A stretch of DNA of 64,000 nt from Cordylochernes scorpioides (lineage: Eukaryota; Arthropoda; Arachnida; Pseudoscorpiones; Chernetidae): assembly GCA_030710605.1 (NCBI GenBank), contig CP092876.1:64976115-65040114 (forward strand). Direction: 5' to 3'. Positions 11,771 to 21,849 of the stretch are shown here, one piece after another; position 1 is the first letter of the stretch; every line of letters starts with the position of its first letter. The translations under genes and the position numbers were made by a program. A model generated the notes under the pieces. It worked only from the letters and a program-made list of their open reading frames with translations, did no database searches and was not told the DNA's origin.

Positions 11771-12873
11771 TCACTAGTCAGTATTATTGGGATGGTATGA
11801 CCAAAGATATAAATAACTATGTCCGTAAATGCAAAATTTGCCAAATAGTAAAACCTCCGAAAGGACCCACATATGGAGAAATGGGTACCTTACCACTCGC
11901 GAAGGAACCTTATGAACTTATGTCAATGGACACAGTAGCCGGATTTAATAAGTATGGTGGTAACCGAGTTTATTTACATGTAATATGTGATCACATGAGT
12001 CGATACTGTTGGACTTTTCCTAGTAAATCTACCTCTACCCTGACCTATGTTCAAACCCTAAAAAAGGTATTTCAGGAAGGTATTCCTAAAAACCTACTGA
12101 CAGACCGAGCTCCTGCATTTACATCCGCTCAATTTAGAAGGTTTTTAATCTCACAAGGTATAAAACCCTTGTATACCACAGCAAATCACCCACAGTCAAA
12201 TGGTCTGAGCGAGAGAATGAATGCAACCATAACAGGGAAACTAAAGATACTCCATTTAGAACACCCCAAACAGACATGGACCAAACAGATAGAAAGGGTC
12301 ACCAGAATCTACAATCTAACTCCACATACAGTGACGGGATTTCCTCCCATCTATTTATTAAAAGGGATAGTCCCTAACAATTTGAACAACCATGTTCAGA
12401 CATTTCCCGAACTCTCAGAAGCAAGAAGAATAGCATTTCAAAAGACTCAAGCAAGGCATAAGGCCGGAAAACTAATGTACGATCAAAAACATAAAAAGAT
12501 TGATTTTGTACCAGGGGATCTAGTATTGGTGAAAGTTTATAGACATCCGAATACTCTAAAGTTGGAACCTAACTATACAGGCCCATATGAGATCTTGGAA
12601 ATACTATCACCTCAGGTAGTGCGCATTAATAGACCAAATAGACCTTTGCAGTTACAGACAGAAATTATAAATATAGAAAACCTTCGTAGATATGTAGAAA
12701 ATATTCCCCATATCACACCTCCTACGGACCTTCCCGACTCTCCTCCTAGACAAAACAATTTATATTTCCTTATAGGCACTTCACTACAGATATCTTGGGT
12801 GATCCGGGTTCCTCCATACCAAGAAAATGGTTTCAACCGTTTAACCATTTGGCAACAGTATTTTCACGGATGA
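11761..12873 (+). CDS. Gypsy-1 integrase
   Basis: This continues the Pol polyprotein in a +1-shifted frame. The HHCC zinc domain spans the frame change: the histidines are in HEWYNHPGITH upstream and the cysteines in CKICQIVKPPKG here. The DDE core shows SMDTVAGFN (first D), LLTDRAPAFTSAQF (second D) and NHPQSNGLSERMNATI (E). The C-terminal part (LVLVKVYRHPNTLKLEPNYTGPYEIL) resembles the usual Gypsy integrase tail. The last residues (about 12800-12873) are frame-variable and may be read through a second indel. Integrase inserts the element cDNA into host DNA. Confidence 0.82.
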   Translation, partial: NRLITSQYYWDGMTKDINNYVRKCKICQIVKPPKGPTYGEMGTLPLAKEPYELMSMDTVAGFNKYGGNRVYLHVICDHMSRYCWTFPSKSTSTLTYVQTLKKVFQEGIPKNLLTDRAPAFTSAQFRRFLISQGIKPLYTTANHPQSNGLSERMNATITGKLKILHLEHPKQTWTKQIERVTRIYNLTPHTVTGFPPIYLLKGIVPNNLNNHVQTFPELSEARRIAFQKTQARHKAGKLMYDQKHKKIDFVPGDLVLVKVYRHPNTLKLEPNYTGPYEILEILSPQVVRINRPNRPLQLQTEIINIENLRRYVENIPHITPPTDLPDSPPRQNNLYFLIGTSLQISWVIRVPPYQENGFNRLTIWQQYFHG

Positions 12874-13102
12874 AAAATTTTATAAGCCTGATTTTCCAAT
12901 AACATTCAGACCAACTTTTTCATCAATAGTAAAGCCTACTAAATCCAGTACATTGGTCTTAGACCCTAAAATCAATCTATTCGATAATATGGTGGAAAGT
13001 AATTTGGGTACTACTAAAGAAAAATTACACAGTAAACTTAATCCAAATGCCGATGTCTTTATACCAACAACCTTGGCGACCAAAGAATTTTCAAATTATT
13101 AA
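12845..13102 (+). CDS. 3' ORF of Gypsy-1 with a PAM2-like motif
   Basis: After a stop at 12842-12844 the next frame is open to TAA at 13100-13102, about 85 codons. It is rich in Pro, Ser, Thr and Lys. Near its C-terminus (13031-13066) it reads SKLNPNADVFIP. This matches the PAM2 consensus (Leu-Asn, Ala three positions on, Phe three further, then Pro) used to bind the MLLE domain of cytoplasmic poly(A)-binding protein. The first ATG in frame is at about 12986, and the longer form would need fusion to the end of integrase. It could be the C-terminus of Pol, a separate small protein or captured host sequence. No nucleic-acid-binding or membrane segment is visible. Confidence 0.5.
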   Translation, partial: PFGNSIFTDEKFYKPDFPITFRPTFSSIVKPTKSSTLVLDPKINLFDNMVESNLGTTKEKLHSKLNPNADVFIPTTLATKEFSNY

Positions 13103-14088
13103 AATAAAGACTCGTTAATAAATAATGTTATCACTCTGTGTACATTTTTGTATGAAACTGTTATATTTAGAATTTAAAAAATTCCATTGTTTTTAATTAC
13201 CACAATAATATTTTGGATTCTTTATTCTCATTTAGCATCTTGTATATACCTTCTTCCTTTATTGTTTTATATCTTGCCTCTACCCATACAAACAAACCTA
13301 CATATCTCTTATAAAATGTTCTTGATAAAATGGACCGTTAGAATAGTGGAATATATAAATTTGTATATAAATGTAATGTTTGACTATATGAGGCGATATG
13401 ATAATTTTAATCAAGCTATAAACTCAAATTATATATGACCTTGAAGACTTGAATATATTATTTTAAAATGTGAACATAAAAACACTTAATGCGTGTGTGG
13501 GTTTAAATAGCCTATAAATATCTTTAGCCACCTTACAATATGCAGAGGCTAGCGCTTTGCGTTAGTCGGGTATAACAACCCCGCATACCTCCGTTCGTTT
13601 TGTCTGGTGTAGGACAGACAAGATGTAAAGGCCTACAGATTTAGGACAATAGTAATAAGTTAATTTACGTATAGCAATACGATAGAACAACGATAGGATT
13701 AGTATAATCGTTTTTATAAGATAAACTATCGAGGGTTAAAAGAAAAAAAAATTGGATTTTTAAACACATCATCCTCTAAGATATGGTATAACCCCATCGG
13801 TTAGTTTCGAAAATCGATGTTCGGTAAAACCTATCCTAAGATGAGCACTTCAAAATGTTAGTTCGAATTAGAGATCATCCTTAAAAAAAAAATTGGCTGT
13901 AGTGCTTTGACCTATGTACTTCCATTGAGTGAGTCGTAAACTCAATGTACGAGTATATCATAGGAAAAAGTACACAGACAACGTTATCCAGACTTCCAGG
14001 TTGGAACATAGGTCTAGCCAACTTGTGGCCAACGATAGGAAGAATAGGGATCGTAGGATGAAGAAAGATATGAACATTTTCAAAGTGA
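13103..14088. other. Gypsy-1 3' non-coding region
   Basis: About 1 kb between the last ORF and a tRNA-like sequence. It is AT-rich with no credible ORF. A short GC-richer stretch (13545-13625, including GTCGGGTATAACAACCCCGC) has hairpin potential. No envelope-like ORF was seen. Confidence 0.5.
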
Positions 14089-14163
14089 GCAGTCGTGGCC
14101 GAGAGATCTACCATCCGTAGTCTTAGCTTTTTAACCCCGCACTGTTCGAATCCTATCGACTTA
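14089..14163 (+). pseudogene. Degenerate tRNA-Ser-like sequence
   Basis: The sequence opens GCAGTCGTGGCCGAGAGATC, close to a eukaryotic tRNA-Ser 5' half, whose A box is normally TGGCCGAGTGG. It later has TTTAACCCCGCACTGTTCGA and a B-box-like GTTCGAATCC, then CGACT pairing with the AGTCG of the acceptor. The D-loop GG is missing and the stems contain mismatches, so it is a pseudogene or SINE head. It lies inside the 3' region of Gypsy-1, 150 bp before the LTR. Confidence 0.6.
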
Positions 14164-14313
14164 TTAGAGAATAAAGATGTAATAAATAACAGTTTAAAAT
14201 ATCAATAGTATATCATAACCTCGTTAGGATATTTTCAATTCAGAGAAAATTAAAATTTTTATCTAGACTGTGCAGCTACGAATTTCATCTTGCGCACACC
14301 CCCACAGGTTCAC

Positions 14314-14590
14314 TGCAATATAATTCCCACACTACTTGTAAATATTCAACACATTTTTATTTTAATATCCATATATTTTAATATCTATAATCAAAGAGTA
14401 AATAGTCAATGCTTGTATATAATTTTTTGACCAACGACCCGAGGGGTAAGAGGGAGAAGAGGAGAACCAAGAAGTTGGAAAATAAACAAAGAGAAAATGG
14501 CTGCGTTTCTTTTTGTCGCGTCTATTATTTCTTATATACAAATTTAGAGTTTAAATTCATAATTATTCAAAGACTCACCTTAATACGACA
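14314..14590 (+). repeat. 3' LTR of Gypsy-1
   Basis: 277 bp, a direct match to 8324-8617, with TG...CA ends. It is followed by a TATATATA run that provides the putative 4-bp duplication. The sequence just upstream (CACACCCCCACAGGTTCAC) is not a polypurine tract. Confidence 0.85.
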
Positions 14591-14607
14591 TATATATATA
14601 TATATAT

Positions 14608-15018
14608 CATTCGAAAATTATCCCGCGTGTTTTTCTTTTCAACGAAAAATCAAAATTTATTTTAAGGAGAATTAACGATTATTTCTAACCTTAGGGATGA
14701 GGTATGAAAGGATGAAAGTAATGATGTTTTACAATCATAAGCCCCATTATATTATATTGTATTAAAATTACTTTATGTATTATTTACGAAAGGAAAAATA
14801 TGTCCAGGGTAGCCTAGTGGACATGGCATCTTCCCGGTAAGCGGAACACTGTGGGTATGATTCCCAATTCTGGACACTTTTATTTTCCGTTTATCATTAC
14901 TCTTCACAATTCATCCTTTCATACCTCATCCCTAAGGTTAGAAATAATCGTTATTTCTCCTTTAAATAATTTTTTATTTTTCGTTGAAAAGAAACACACG
15001 CGGGATAATTTTCGAATG
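14608..15018. mobile_element. Foldback element of about 411 bp with 109-bp inverted arms
   Basis: 14608-14716 and 14910-15018 are inverted repeats: CATTCGAAAATTATCCCGCG starts the left arm and its complement ends the right arm. The arms end inward with CCTTAGGGATGAGGTATG and its complement. The core holds a tRNA-like sequence. Each arm is followed rightward by a similar direct motif beginning TTTTACAATCA (about 14727 and 15023), so the outer boundary may be more complex than a simple MITE. No transposase is encoded. Confidence 0.7.
14803..14875 (+). tRNA. tRNA-like gene or pseudogene, positional anticodon GGT (Thr)
   Basis: A 73-nt cloverleaf can be drawn. The acceptor is TCCAGGG (14803-14809) with TTCTGGA (14868-14874), including two G-U pairs. 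T8 and A9 are canonical. The D arm has GCC/GGC with GG in the loop. The T arm has loop TATGATT closed by G-C pairs. The anticodon arm is weak: one T-C mismatch, C instead of T at position 33, and GGT at 34-36. Internal promoter boxes are partly conserved (TAGCCTAGTGG and GGTATGATTCC). It lies in the middle of a foldback element, so it is probably a mobile tRNA-derived sequence rather than a working tRNA. Confidence 0.45.
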
Positions 15019-15737
15019 ACGTTTTACAATCACAAACTATATTATAATGTATTATATACATGTGAGATCCTGTAGACTCACTATAATAATATTCGATGTT
15101 GTTGATGTGTGAATTCCTGTTGACTCCTGTCAACTTACTTTGAGATTGGTGACTTGTATTGAATGGTGGAAATAGGTGATTGATGGTGGCGCAGTCGTTT
15201 CGTCGAATGGTGGGTTTCCACAGGGGAAATAACGAGCACCTGGATAGGATAAAACCTGGAATTCAGCGAAAAGAGAGAGAGAGTGGTGACGGGAGGAGGT
15301 ACCTTGCCTTTCACATGATCGAAGAAGATTTTTACCTTGGTTGGAACCTAAGTTGAGCACCTTACCTCTAGTCGGGTCAGCTACGTTCTGATTATTTTTT
15401 GTCCCAGATATTCCACGTTAAATCTCTATTCTTCTCATTGGTTGGGATCGTCTACGTGGTTACATTTGGTTGGCTGTTAGTTGTTCATGCTTAAATGTGA
15501 TTGGTTGTTGGTACCTCCATTGTCGTAGGATTGCCATCCTCCTGGAAGAAGAAGGTCTTTGAACTTTAGTTTTATGGGTCCTGGGCAGTGACCTTTACTT
15601 CCTGGATGATGCAATCCTGCTAATGGTTTATTCACCCTTTTCGCGAAGCCTACTTTTATTAAAATCTTTGACGATACATTGCATAGGTTGTGGTGGGGTT
15701 GCATATTTCTATATACAAATTATTACATACATATATA
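15019..15737. other. Unassigned stretch
   Basis: No ORF here has recognisable similarity. Short motifs such as CCTGTTGACTCCTGT near 15117 resemble CCTGTCGACTCTTCTGT near 16077, so both may derive from one unidentified repeat, possibly an LTR. Nothing else can be supported. Confidence 0.4.
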
Positions 15738-15985
15738 TTAAAAATAAAGAAGGCATCTCCTGACCTCGAGCACATGTGCTTTTTAGATGGCAGAGCGCCA
15801 TCTAGTGGATAAAATAAACTAAACGTTTATTTAACTTGCACCGTGATATTTGGCCAACCTAATTTCTTGATAAATCAAGAGAAGCCAGACACGAACGCGT
15901 TTTGTGGTCAGGATAGGCTCTCTTTATTTTTAATATCACCACCTGACCCAGATATTTTTATGTTTTCTATTGTTTTTTCATAAAT
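15738..15985. mobile_element. Retrozyme family-1 remnant, ribozyme core lost
   Basis: On the minus strand this carries family-1 hallmarks: the terminal segment with AAATAAAGAAGGCAT and CTGACC, GCACATGTGC, the GATGGCAGAGCGCCATCT palindrome, TTGGCCAACC and CTTGATAAATCAAG. It then reads GAACGCGTTTTGTGG, the remains of the hammerhead 3' side, and switches to a plus-strand unit end (CAGGATAGGCTCTCTTTATT). CTGANGA and stem II are missing, so it cannot self-cleave. Confidence 0.65.
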
Positions 15986-17010
15986 ATATATATATTATAT
16001 AACAAAAGGCATATATTGGATTGAATAAATGTTATATATATGTGATATGATCCTGACGACTCTTCTGTAATATGTTCCTGTCGACTCTTCTGTGATGATC
16101 CTTTCGACTTTCAATGTGGCAATATAGTGATAATAATGTGGTGGGGAAAGAGAAATAATCACACGACGAGTTGGTAGAGGAATAACCCAGGCAACCAGCG
16201 AGAGAGAGGAGCGCGAGAGGATGCCACCGCTGAACGACCGTTTGTTGTCGCCACCACCCCCCCAACTGTCCAAAAATAGTTCTGAGGTTCTACGAAAATG
16301 GCCCCCTTGGAATGTGACTGATATATCAAGTGACCGGCCTTTACACCCTCCTCCCTACGTCTCTCTCTGGTCGACTGTAGATTTACTTTATTATTCCTGG
16401 AAGGGTAATATTATGACATATGGCCCCCGTTGAAGAAGGCTGAACACGGTTTGAGTATACTTAAAGCTGGAGAAGCCAGGAATAGAGAAAATAATTTTAC
16501 AGTTGAAATTAATTAAGGTAATGGTGACATAGTTTTATGTAAATAAAATATTGTATAGTACACAAGTAAATATTATTTACAAGCAGTTTTACAACACCGG
16601 AGAGTTTGATATTTAAGGAAATTCTTGAAAATATCAAGGTTATAAAAGGCTATATACAACAAAATCTAATGTATTATAAGGGGAATGATATGGAGGAGTG
16701 TGAACAACGAGAAGGGGAGTCACATACACATGATGAAATTCTGAAGGTCATTAAGACTGGGGAACTCTACACTTTAAGATATTTTTCAGGCGGACATGGC
16801 AAGGGGAAACTTGGCATGGACTTTCTATGCTATTGGTGTAGAGTATGAGAAATGAGGTTGAGGTTGGCAATTGTGTGAGCTCAGGACTGAGGTAAATATA
16901 GAACTACATACAATGTTAGAACCTTGGCGAACAGAGCGAGGGGAAACTTGCCCTGGGCCATTCTACCTCATCTATGCAGTTACTTGTGTAGCGAGTCTGA
17001 GGGGAAAAGT
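15986..17010. other. Unassigned stretch
   Basis: AT-rich with a GA/CT-rich patch (16195-16265). ORFs are short and unrecognised. Two GGGGAAACTTG motifs (about 16803 and 16938) hint at a degenerate internal repeat. Nothing else is supportable. Confidence 0.35.
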
Positions 17011-17340
17011 CCCGTGTGTAAGTTTTTTTTTTTTGCTTATCCCTAGTGCACGTGGTACAGTCCATGATAATCATGGTGGGTAGTTAGCGACTGCTTTTTA
17101 CTGTAAGCGCACCACATGTTTATACATGTGAAAGCAGTTCGACTTTGCACTTACAAATGTGCCAGAGCCCCGTTTGGTTACTTGCACTCGCTGGTGGGGT
17201 TGGACTTTTGCAAGAATCGGGGGGCCATTGGAGCATTTTTTTTAACAGAAAAAAGTGTCCAATGCGGGTTCGAACCCGGGTCGTAGTGGTCGTAAACCAA
17301 ACGGTTTAACCAGCCTTCCACCGACCCCCCCGTGTGTAAG
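17011..17340 (-). mobile_element. tRNA-derived SINE, full-length copy with target duplication
   Basis: The SINE body is 17023-17328 on the minus strand, flanked by the 12-bp duplication CCCGTGTGTAAG (17011-17022 and 17329-17340). Its 5' head is tRNA-like, with B box GGTTCGAACC at about 17267-17276. The body includes palindromic CACATGTATAAACATGTG and conserved CCATGATTATCATGG. It ends GGGATAAGC plus an A-tail, seen as a T run at 17023-17034. SINEs of this type are transcribed by RNA polymerase III and mobilised by LINE proteins. Confidence 0.88.
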
Positions 17341-18540
17341 TGAGGAAATCGAATGGACTTATATTTAATTTGCGGAAAGTATGCGCGCACAGTGCCAAAA
17401 TTGGGACGAGGACTGCGTTGTCCGTTACAAGTGACAAGCTGCTCGGACACGAGGTGTTTGAACCTTCGTGGGAGCTTATGCAAGGCGATGATTTCGCGGT
17501 GGGTTGAACGTAAAACCCATGTCTGCGCGAATCAGCGACGATGTTTAACGTACCTCCGTGGGAAATATCGGAAGTAGGCTATATCGTGCTGGTTGGGACA
17601 AGGGACAAACATAGATTTGAAGACAGGGTCCGTGTGGCGAACGTGTGGCGCGAGAAGAAGAAGCGAACTGTGCCGCTTGATGCAGATTGTTCAAGTGAGA
17701 ACAACAAGGAGTTGATAAACATCTAGCAGTTAGTCAATCTGCATCCTGTGACGAACACACCATTGGCTAATTCGGCTAACCTTTAACGACCCAATAGATT
17801 GTTGGGAGAAATATGACAAAGAAATATACTCAGAGACTCTACGGGTAGGGATTTTCCCTCCCAAGAAAATGAACATTAATCTAGGACATCTCTTACTTTA
17901 CTTAAGTGCTTTGGATTATTTATATTTACTTATTTTTATTATTTGAAGGAAGAAGGCGACAAGTAAAACGAAGTGATTAACTTTCATGTAGTATTTCTAC
18001 GTTTATTATTTATATTTTCAATTTTTAAATTATAAATATTTATCATTTTTAAAACTTATATATAAAGTATAATGTAGTATGTAGAGATATTATTCATGGT
18101 GGGGATCGCCACCTCGCTCCCGTTGAAGGTGCATCTTGGTTACTATCCAATTTTCAGAATATATTGTTATTTATATTTTTAGACATCTTTTACTATTTAT
18201 AATTCAAATTTATGTTCTCGCTCTGTAATTAAAGTTATTTATATAAAGTAGTGAATTTTTGGCACCAATATTTACTCTGAGTAATATATTGGACCATAGA
18301 TGAACTGAAACACGTGATAAAAATACACAGTATATGAATATATACACTCTATAACAACAAAATCGATGCACAAAGAAGTAGTAGTTATATTTATACGGAA
18401 ATACACAAAGAAGACATTTCGACCGAACATAAAAATTTGAACGCCGATTTATGCAAAGAAAGAACATCAGCGCATCTTAACCGCGCATCTAACTAAAGTA
18501 TTCTTGATTCAATATTCGGCGCGGCACGAGCTTATTTTCA
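17341..18540. other. Unassigned stretch
   Basis: Short ORFs at 17353-17577 and 17541-17726 have no recognisable domain. They continue the sequence interrupted by the SINE, which may itself be an old repeat. From 17880 to 18540 the DNA is AT-rich without features I can support. Confidence 0.35.
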
Positions 18541-18565
18541 AAATATCCGTTCAAATTAATTTTCA

Positions 18566-19565
18566 GTGAGCCTATCTCTGTTGTATCAATACTTCGCCGA
18601 AAGATTCATGCCAATTATGAACATAGATCAGAGTTTGAAAGCGGTCGTGTTCAATGGATTGAAAGAGGTTGGTTGGTCAAATCGACTAATCGAGCGACAT
18701 CTGTATCGAGGTGATGCGGCTATTAGACGGAATTGGCAAGAGTGGTAGAGGTCGTCTGAGGGCGACAAAAGAATGAGAGAAGAGAGCTGTTGTAAAAACA
18801 GCTTTCTCAGCACGGAATTTATAGTTATCTACTATACGTGTGACCGGAACATAAGTGTCTAAAATGACACCATCAACAGACGACCGAGAAGATGGAATCT
18901 AAGAGCTCACCGATCGTAATGATGTATACCCCTCACACCCTAACACCGACAAGTTCGACTACAATGATGTCAGGAGTTGTAAAATTAGAACTGCACTGAT
19001 TGGGGACGTATAATTCTTTGGTGAAGAGTCTTGTCTATTACTCTGTCCTGATGACAGACGTAAAAGTGTCTGGAAAAGTTATAGGCAAGCGTGTGAATCT
19101 TGGTTTACTTTCGAACACCACACAGGTCCACAACAGGGCTTTATGGTCTTGAGAGACATTTCATTTGATAGAAGGATACTATTGGTAACCATTCCTGGTG
19201 CACTGACAGCACAGCGGTATAAACACGACATTCTATAGACTCTTTGTAGCCGTTCCTTTTACACAACACCGGGAATATAATCAACAAAATAATACCCTGC
19301 CACACACGGCAGGCCATACTATTGATTGTCTTCAATCTTTTTAAACTCTTTGTGGTCAGCAAGATCGCTTGATCTATCACCCATAGAACACATCTAATAT
19401 GTGATGGGAAGGTAATTGAACCATCCCGGAATGTTGACTATTTAGCTCGACAGTTGGTAACAATTTGGCAACAAATCCCGCAGCACACCATCCGGAATCT
19501 TTATCAGTAAATGACACGCTGGATGGCATCCTGCATCCCGGCCAGTGATGGTCAGACGTCATAAA
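18566..19565 (+). pseudogene. Tc1-like transposase remnant, unit 1
   Basis: The N-terminal helix-turn-helix text (IDQSLKAVVFNGLKEVGWSN) is at 18620-18680. Catalytic-region text GFMVLRDISFDRRILLVTI is near 19138-19195, followed by PGALTAQRYKHDIL. Stops and frameshifts are frequent. Cassettes 2 and 3 keep only the catalytic part. The element lies just downstream of the Kunitz 3' end. Confidence 0.7.
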
Positions 19566-20029
19566 AACTTTTTCAATATGTAATGATAAATTCTGGAATT
19601 AATGAATTATTATTTTGAAATGTTTAATAGTAATCGCCCACCCCTATAAAAATATTTCCAACATACCTCATTCTTTGCTTTCAGTGCGTCGAATTTTTGT
19701 TATAGAGTGTATGAATAGAGAGAAAGGAACATATTTATCATTATATAAGTTAAGTTCTTATATAAGTTAACAGAGAGATTTATACTGATGAAAATATAAC
19801 AAATATTCCATTTTCTGAGAAAGAACAAAAATACTCAATATATTGAAAAGCGAAAGGAGAGATTGGGAGTTAAGAAAATGTTTGGAAGATTGTAACCTTG
19901 AAGAGTTGATTAATCTTAAATTAGAAAATAGTAACACTTTTAGATTCTTATTTTTTATAAGCAATGGTTGAACCAAATACAATAAAGTTCTAAGGCAATT
20001 AGGAAAACAATGATTGAAATATTAAATAC

Positions 20030-20035
20030 TTTATT
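20030..20035 (-). terminator. Polyadenylation signal of Kunitz gene 1
   Basis: AATAAA on the minus strand about 55 bp after the stop codon. The same signal in the same context is present at 26054-26059 and 38005-38010 for genes 2 and 3. Confidence 0.7.
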
Positions 20036-20087
20036 CATAAGCCATCTATTTTTAAACCGGGTGATGAAACATTATGTTCCGAGACAT

Positions 20088-21708
20088 TTATCTTTCAGGA
20101 TGGTTGCAGTAGTTGTTGCAGTCGCTCACAGACTTGAAGCGGTTGATGCCCTTAGCACATTGTCCCTTGGGCAGCTGGATGCACTTCAGGGTGGATAGCT
20201 CATAGTAGACGGTGTAGCCTGCATCTCCTCTTTGGCACTTGCCAGTATTCTTTTTCGCCTGGCACTCAGGCTGGTGATCTGTTTGCACACACGCACAAAC
20301 ATTTTTTTAAATAAAAGGAAAAATTAATATCTATTTCACTTACATATTCAAAAAAAGAAATTATACCAAAATATTCAGAATGAATGGAATATAAAATGTT
20401 ATAGACAAACTGAATTCCATATGGCTACCCTAAATCTTTCGAACTGAGGCATTCTTATGAACCTAATCACACTCATATTACAAGCCTATATTGATGTATT
20501 TTGTTTCCCCGAAAGTTTTTCTATTTATTTACAGGAGGCATTATCGTGCCATCTGTTAGAAGTAATATAAACTCATTTTAATGCGTATGATTATTTTTTA
20601 AATAAAATAAATTAAAAAAAATCAGATTCGGTTGAAAGTATAAAAGCAAAATAGTCCAATGAAATATTTATGCACCAGGTTGCGGGTTTGCAAAATCTTC
20701 AACCTTGATTCTCTCCTAAGATGTGTCTTGCATTTTTTACAGAGCGTGTTTCAATATTACAGTAGTATGATTAATTAAACTAACGGAACCATTGAGAGAG
20801 TTTGCCACTTATAAGAGATTTGGATGAGAATTATTCTTTAAGAAGCATACGCGTGAAAATTGTTTTTATTTCTTTGAAATTGGTTTGTATATTTTACTAG
20901 AATAAATAGACCGGACCACTTAAGCAATAACCTAAATCCATTTATTCCATATCATGAAGAGAGTGTGCTGTTAGATGTTTGGGAAAACAGGCAGCCGTGT
21001 AGATATATGAGATACAACGACAATCGAAGTTTAAGAAAACATGACAATAGATACCTCATATATCAGCACATCAGAGACACATGCCATTCTTTTAACCTAC
21101 AGAACTTATTGTCCATTACTCCCAAATAAAAGTGAAAAACAATGTCAAATCCTGAGTGCTCTGCTAACCAAAGAAATTCATTTCATTAATAGGTCGGTAT
21201 ATATTCACCGGAATATTTTATTAACATATTATCTGAAAATTAATAATAATTTGTATTAAATAAATTTTGATTAAAATGATCATTCTCGCTTTATCGTGCT
21301 TTTCCTTCCCTAAATTTGAGAAATGGTAAATTTAGTCACTCTTACGGTCATTATAAAGGGAGTAATATAAATATTCAATTAAAATACTTTTTCAAAACAT
21401 TATTATACATTTTCACTGAATATATGTGAATATAAACATCTTAATTTCCCTTTTTCTTCTAAACATATTCTATTTCTGATTTGTAAAAGAGGCAAAAGTA
21501 CAGATATATATATTCCCTAAAAGGTGGTGTTACAGTTAATTAGGAATACTATTGTAAAAGGCTATTAAAGACCTAAAGCTAGAGATATTAAAAATCGTCT
21601 TCAAAAGACATGTCACTGAATGATATTCAGCCATACAAGATACTCACGGGCCACGACGAGGGCCACCATCAGGACGGCTACAAGGACGACAAGGAAGCTG
21701 CGTGACAT
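20088..21708 (-). CDS. Kunitz-type secreted peptide, gene 1 (two exons)
   Basis: The CDS is the join of exon 1 (21708-21648) and exon 2 (20278-20088), giving 83 residues. Exon 1 encodes a signal peptide of about 20 residues (MSRSFLVVLVAVLMVALVVA) and ends in phase 1 at donor GTGAGTAT. The acceptor is a pyrimidine-poor GTGCAAACAG. The mature part has six cysteines spaced 8, 17, 7, 12 and 3, the BPTI/Kunitz order with a two-residue longer Cys2-Cys3 segment. The conserved Asn and Phe before Cys5 (INRFKS) are present. The residue after Cys2 (P1 in inhibitors) is Gln, and the Gly before Cys4 is replaced by Gln, so canonical trypsin inhibition is doubtful. A secreted inhibitor, a venom or silk-gland peptide, or a non-inhibitory Kunitz protein are all possible. 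Confidence 0.85.
20279..21647 (-). other. Intron of Kunitz gene 1 (1369 bp)
   Basis: Bounded by GTGAGTAT and ACAG on the minus strand. It is AT-rich, and its ends match the introns of genes 2 and 3. No inserted element was recognised. Confidence 0.75.
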
Positions 21709-21740
21709 GATGGACACTGACTGGATGTCCCCGAGAAGAC

Positions 21741-21826
21741 ATTATATAGCCGCAGAATTTGACAGATGGCCACAGCTGTGTGACATTTTGGTGACAGCAA
21801 GTGTCCTGACTATGTCAACAGGTTGC
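21741..21826 (-). promoter_or_regulatory. Core promoter of Kunitz gene 1
   Basis: TATATAAT (complement 21741-21748) lies 33 bp before the ATG. About 66 bp further upstream is GCAACCTGTTGAC (complement 21814-21826), with an ACAGCTGTGGCC-type E-box between them. The same box and spacing occur in genes 2, 3 and the diverged gene 4, which suggests a shared regulatory input. The factor is unknown. Confidence 0.65.
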
Positions 21827-21849
21827 ATCTTATTGCACTGGTTTTTTTT

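Larger units (their letters stand above)
8324..14590 (+). mobile_element. Gypsy-1: Ty3/Gypsy LTR retrotransposon with both LTRs
   Basis: Direct repeats at 8324-8617 and 14314-14590 both begin TGCAATATAATT and end TTAATACGACA. They flank gag, protease, RT-RNase H and integrase regions in Gypsy order on the plus strand. TATA lies immediately outside both LTRs, consistent with a 4-bp target duplication in a TA-rich site. The LTRs differ at roughly ten positions plus one repeat-length change, so the insertion is not very recent. No canonical TGG primer-binding start follows the 5' LTR, and no purine tract precedes the 3' LTR. Both absences are unusual. Confidence 0.85.

Noticed and set aside
12880..13083. 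Minus-strand ORF at the 3' end of Gypsy-1
   Set aside because: It is the antisense of the PAM2-containing frame and has no recognisable motif.
14803..14875. A functional tRNA-Thr gene
   Set aside because: C at position 33, an anticodon-stem mismatch and two G-U pairs in the acceptor, together with its location inside a foldback element, make a working tRNA unlikely.
17541..17726. Plus-strand ORF of 61 codons as a gene
   Set aside because: Short, with no similarity recognised and no signals around it. It is probably part of an old repeat interrupted by the SINE.
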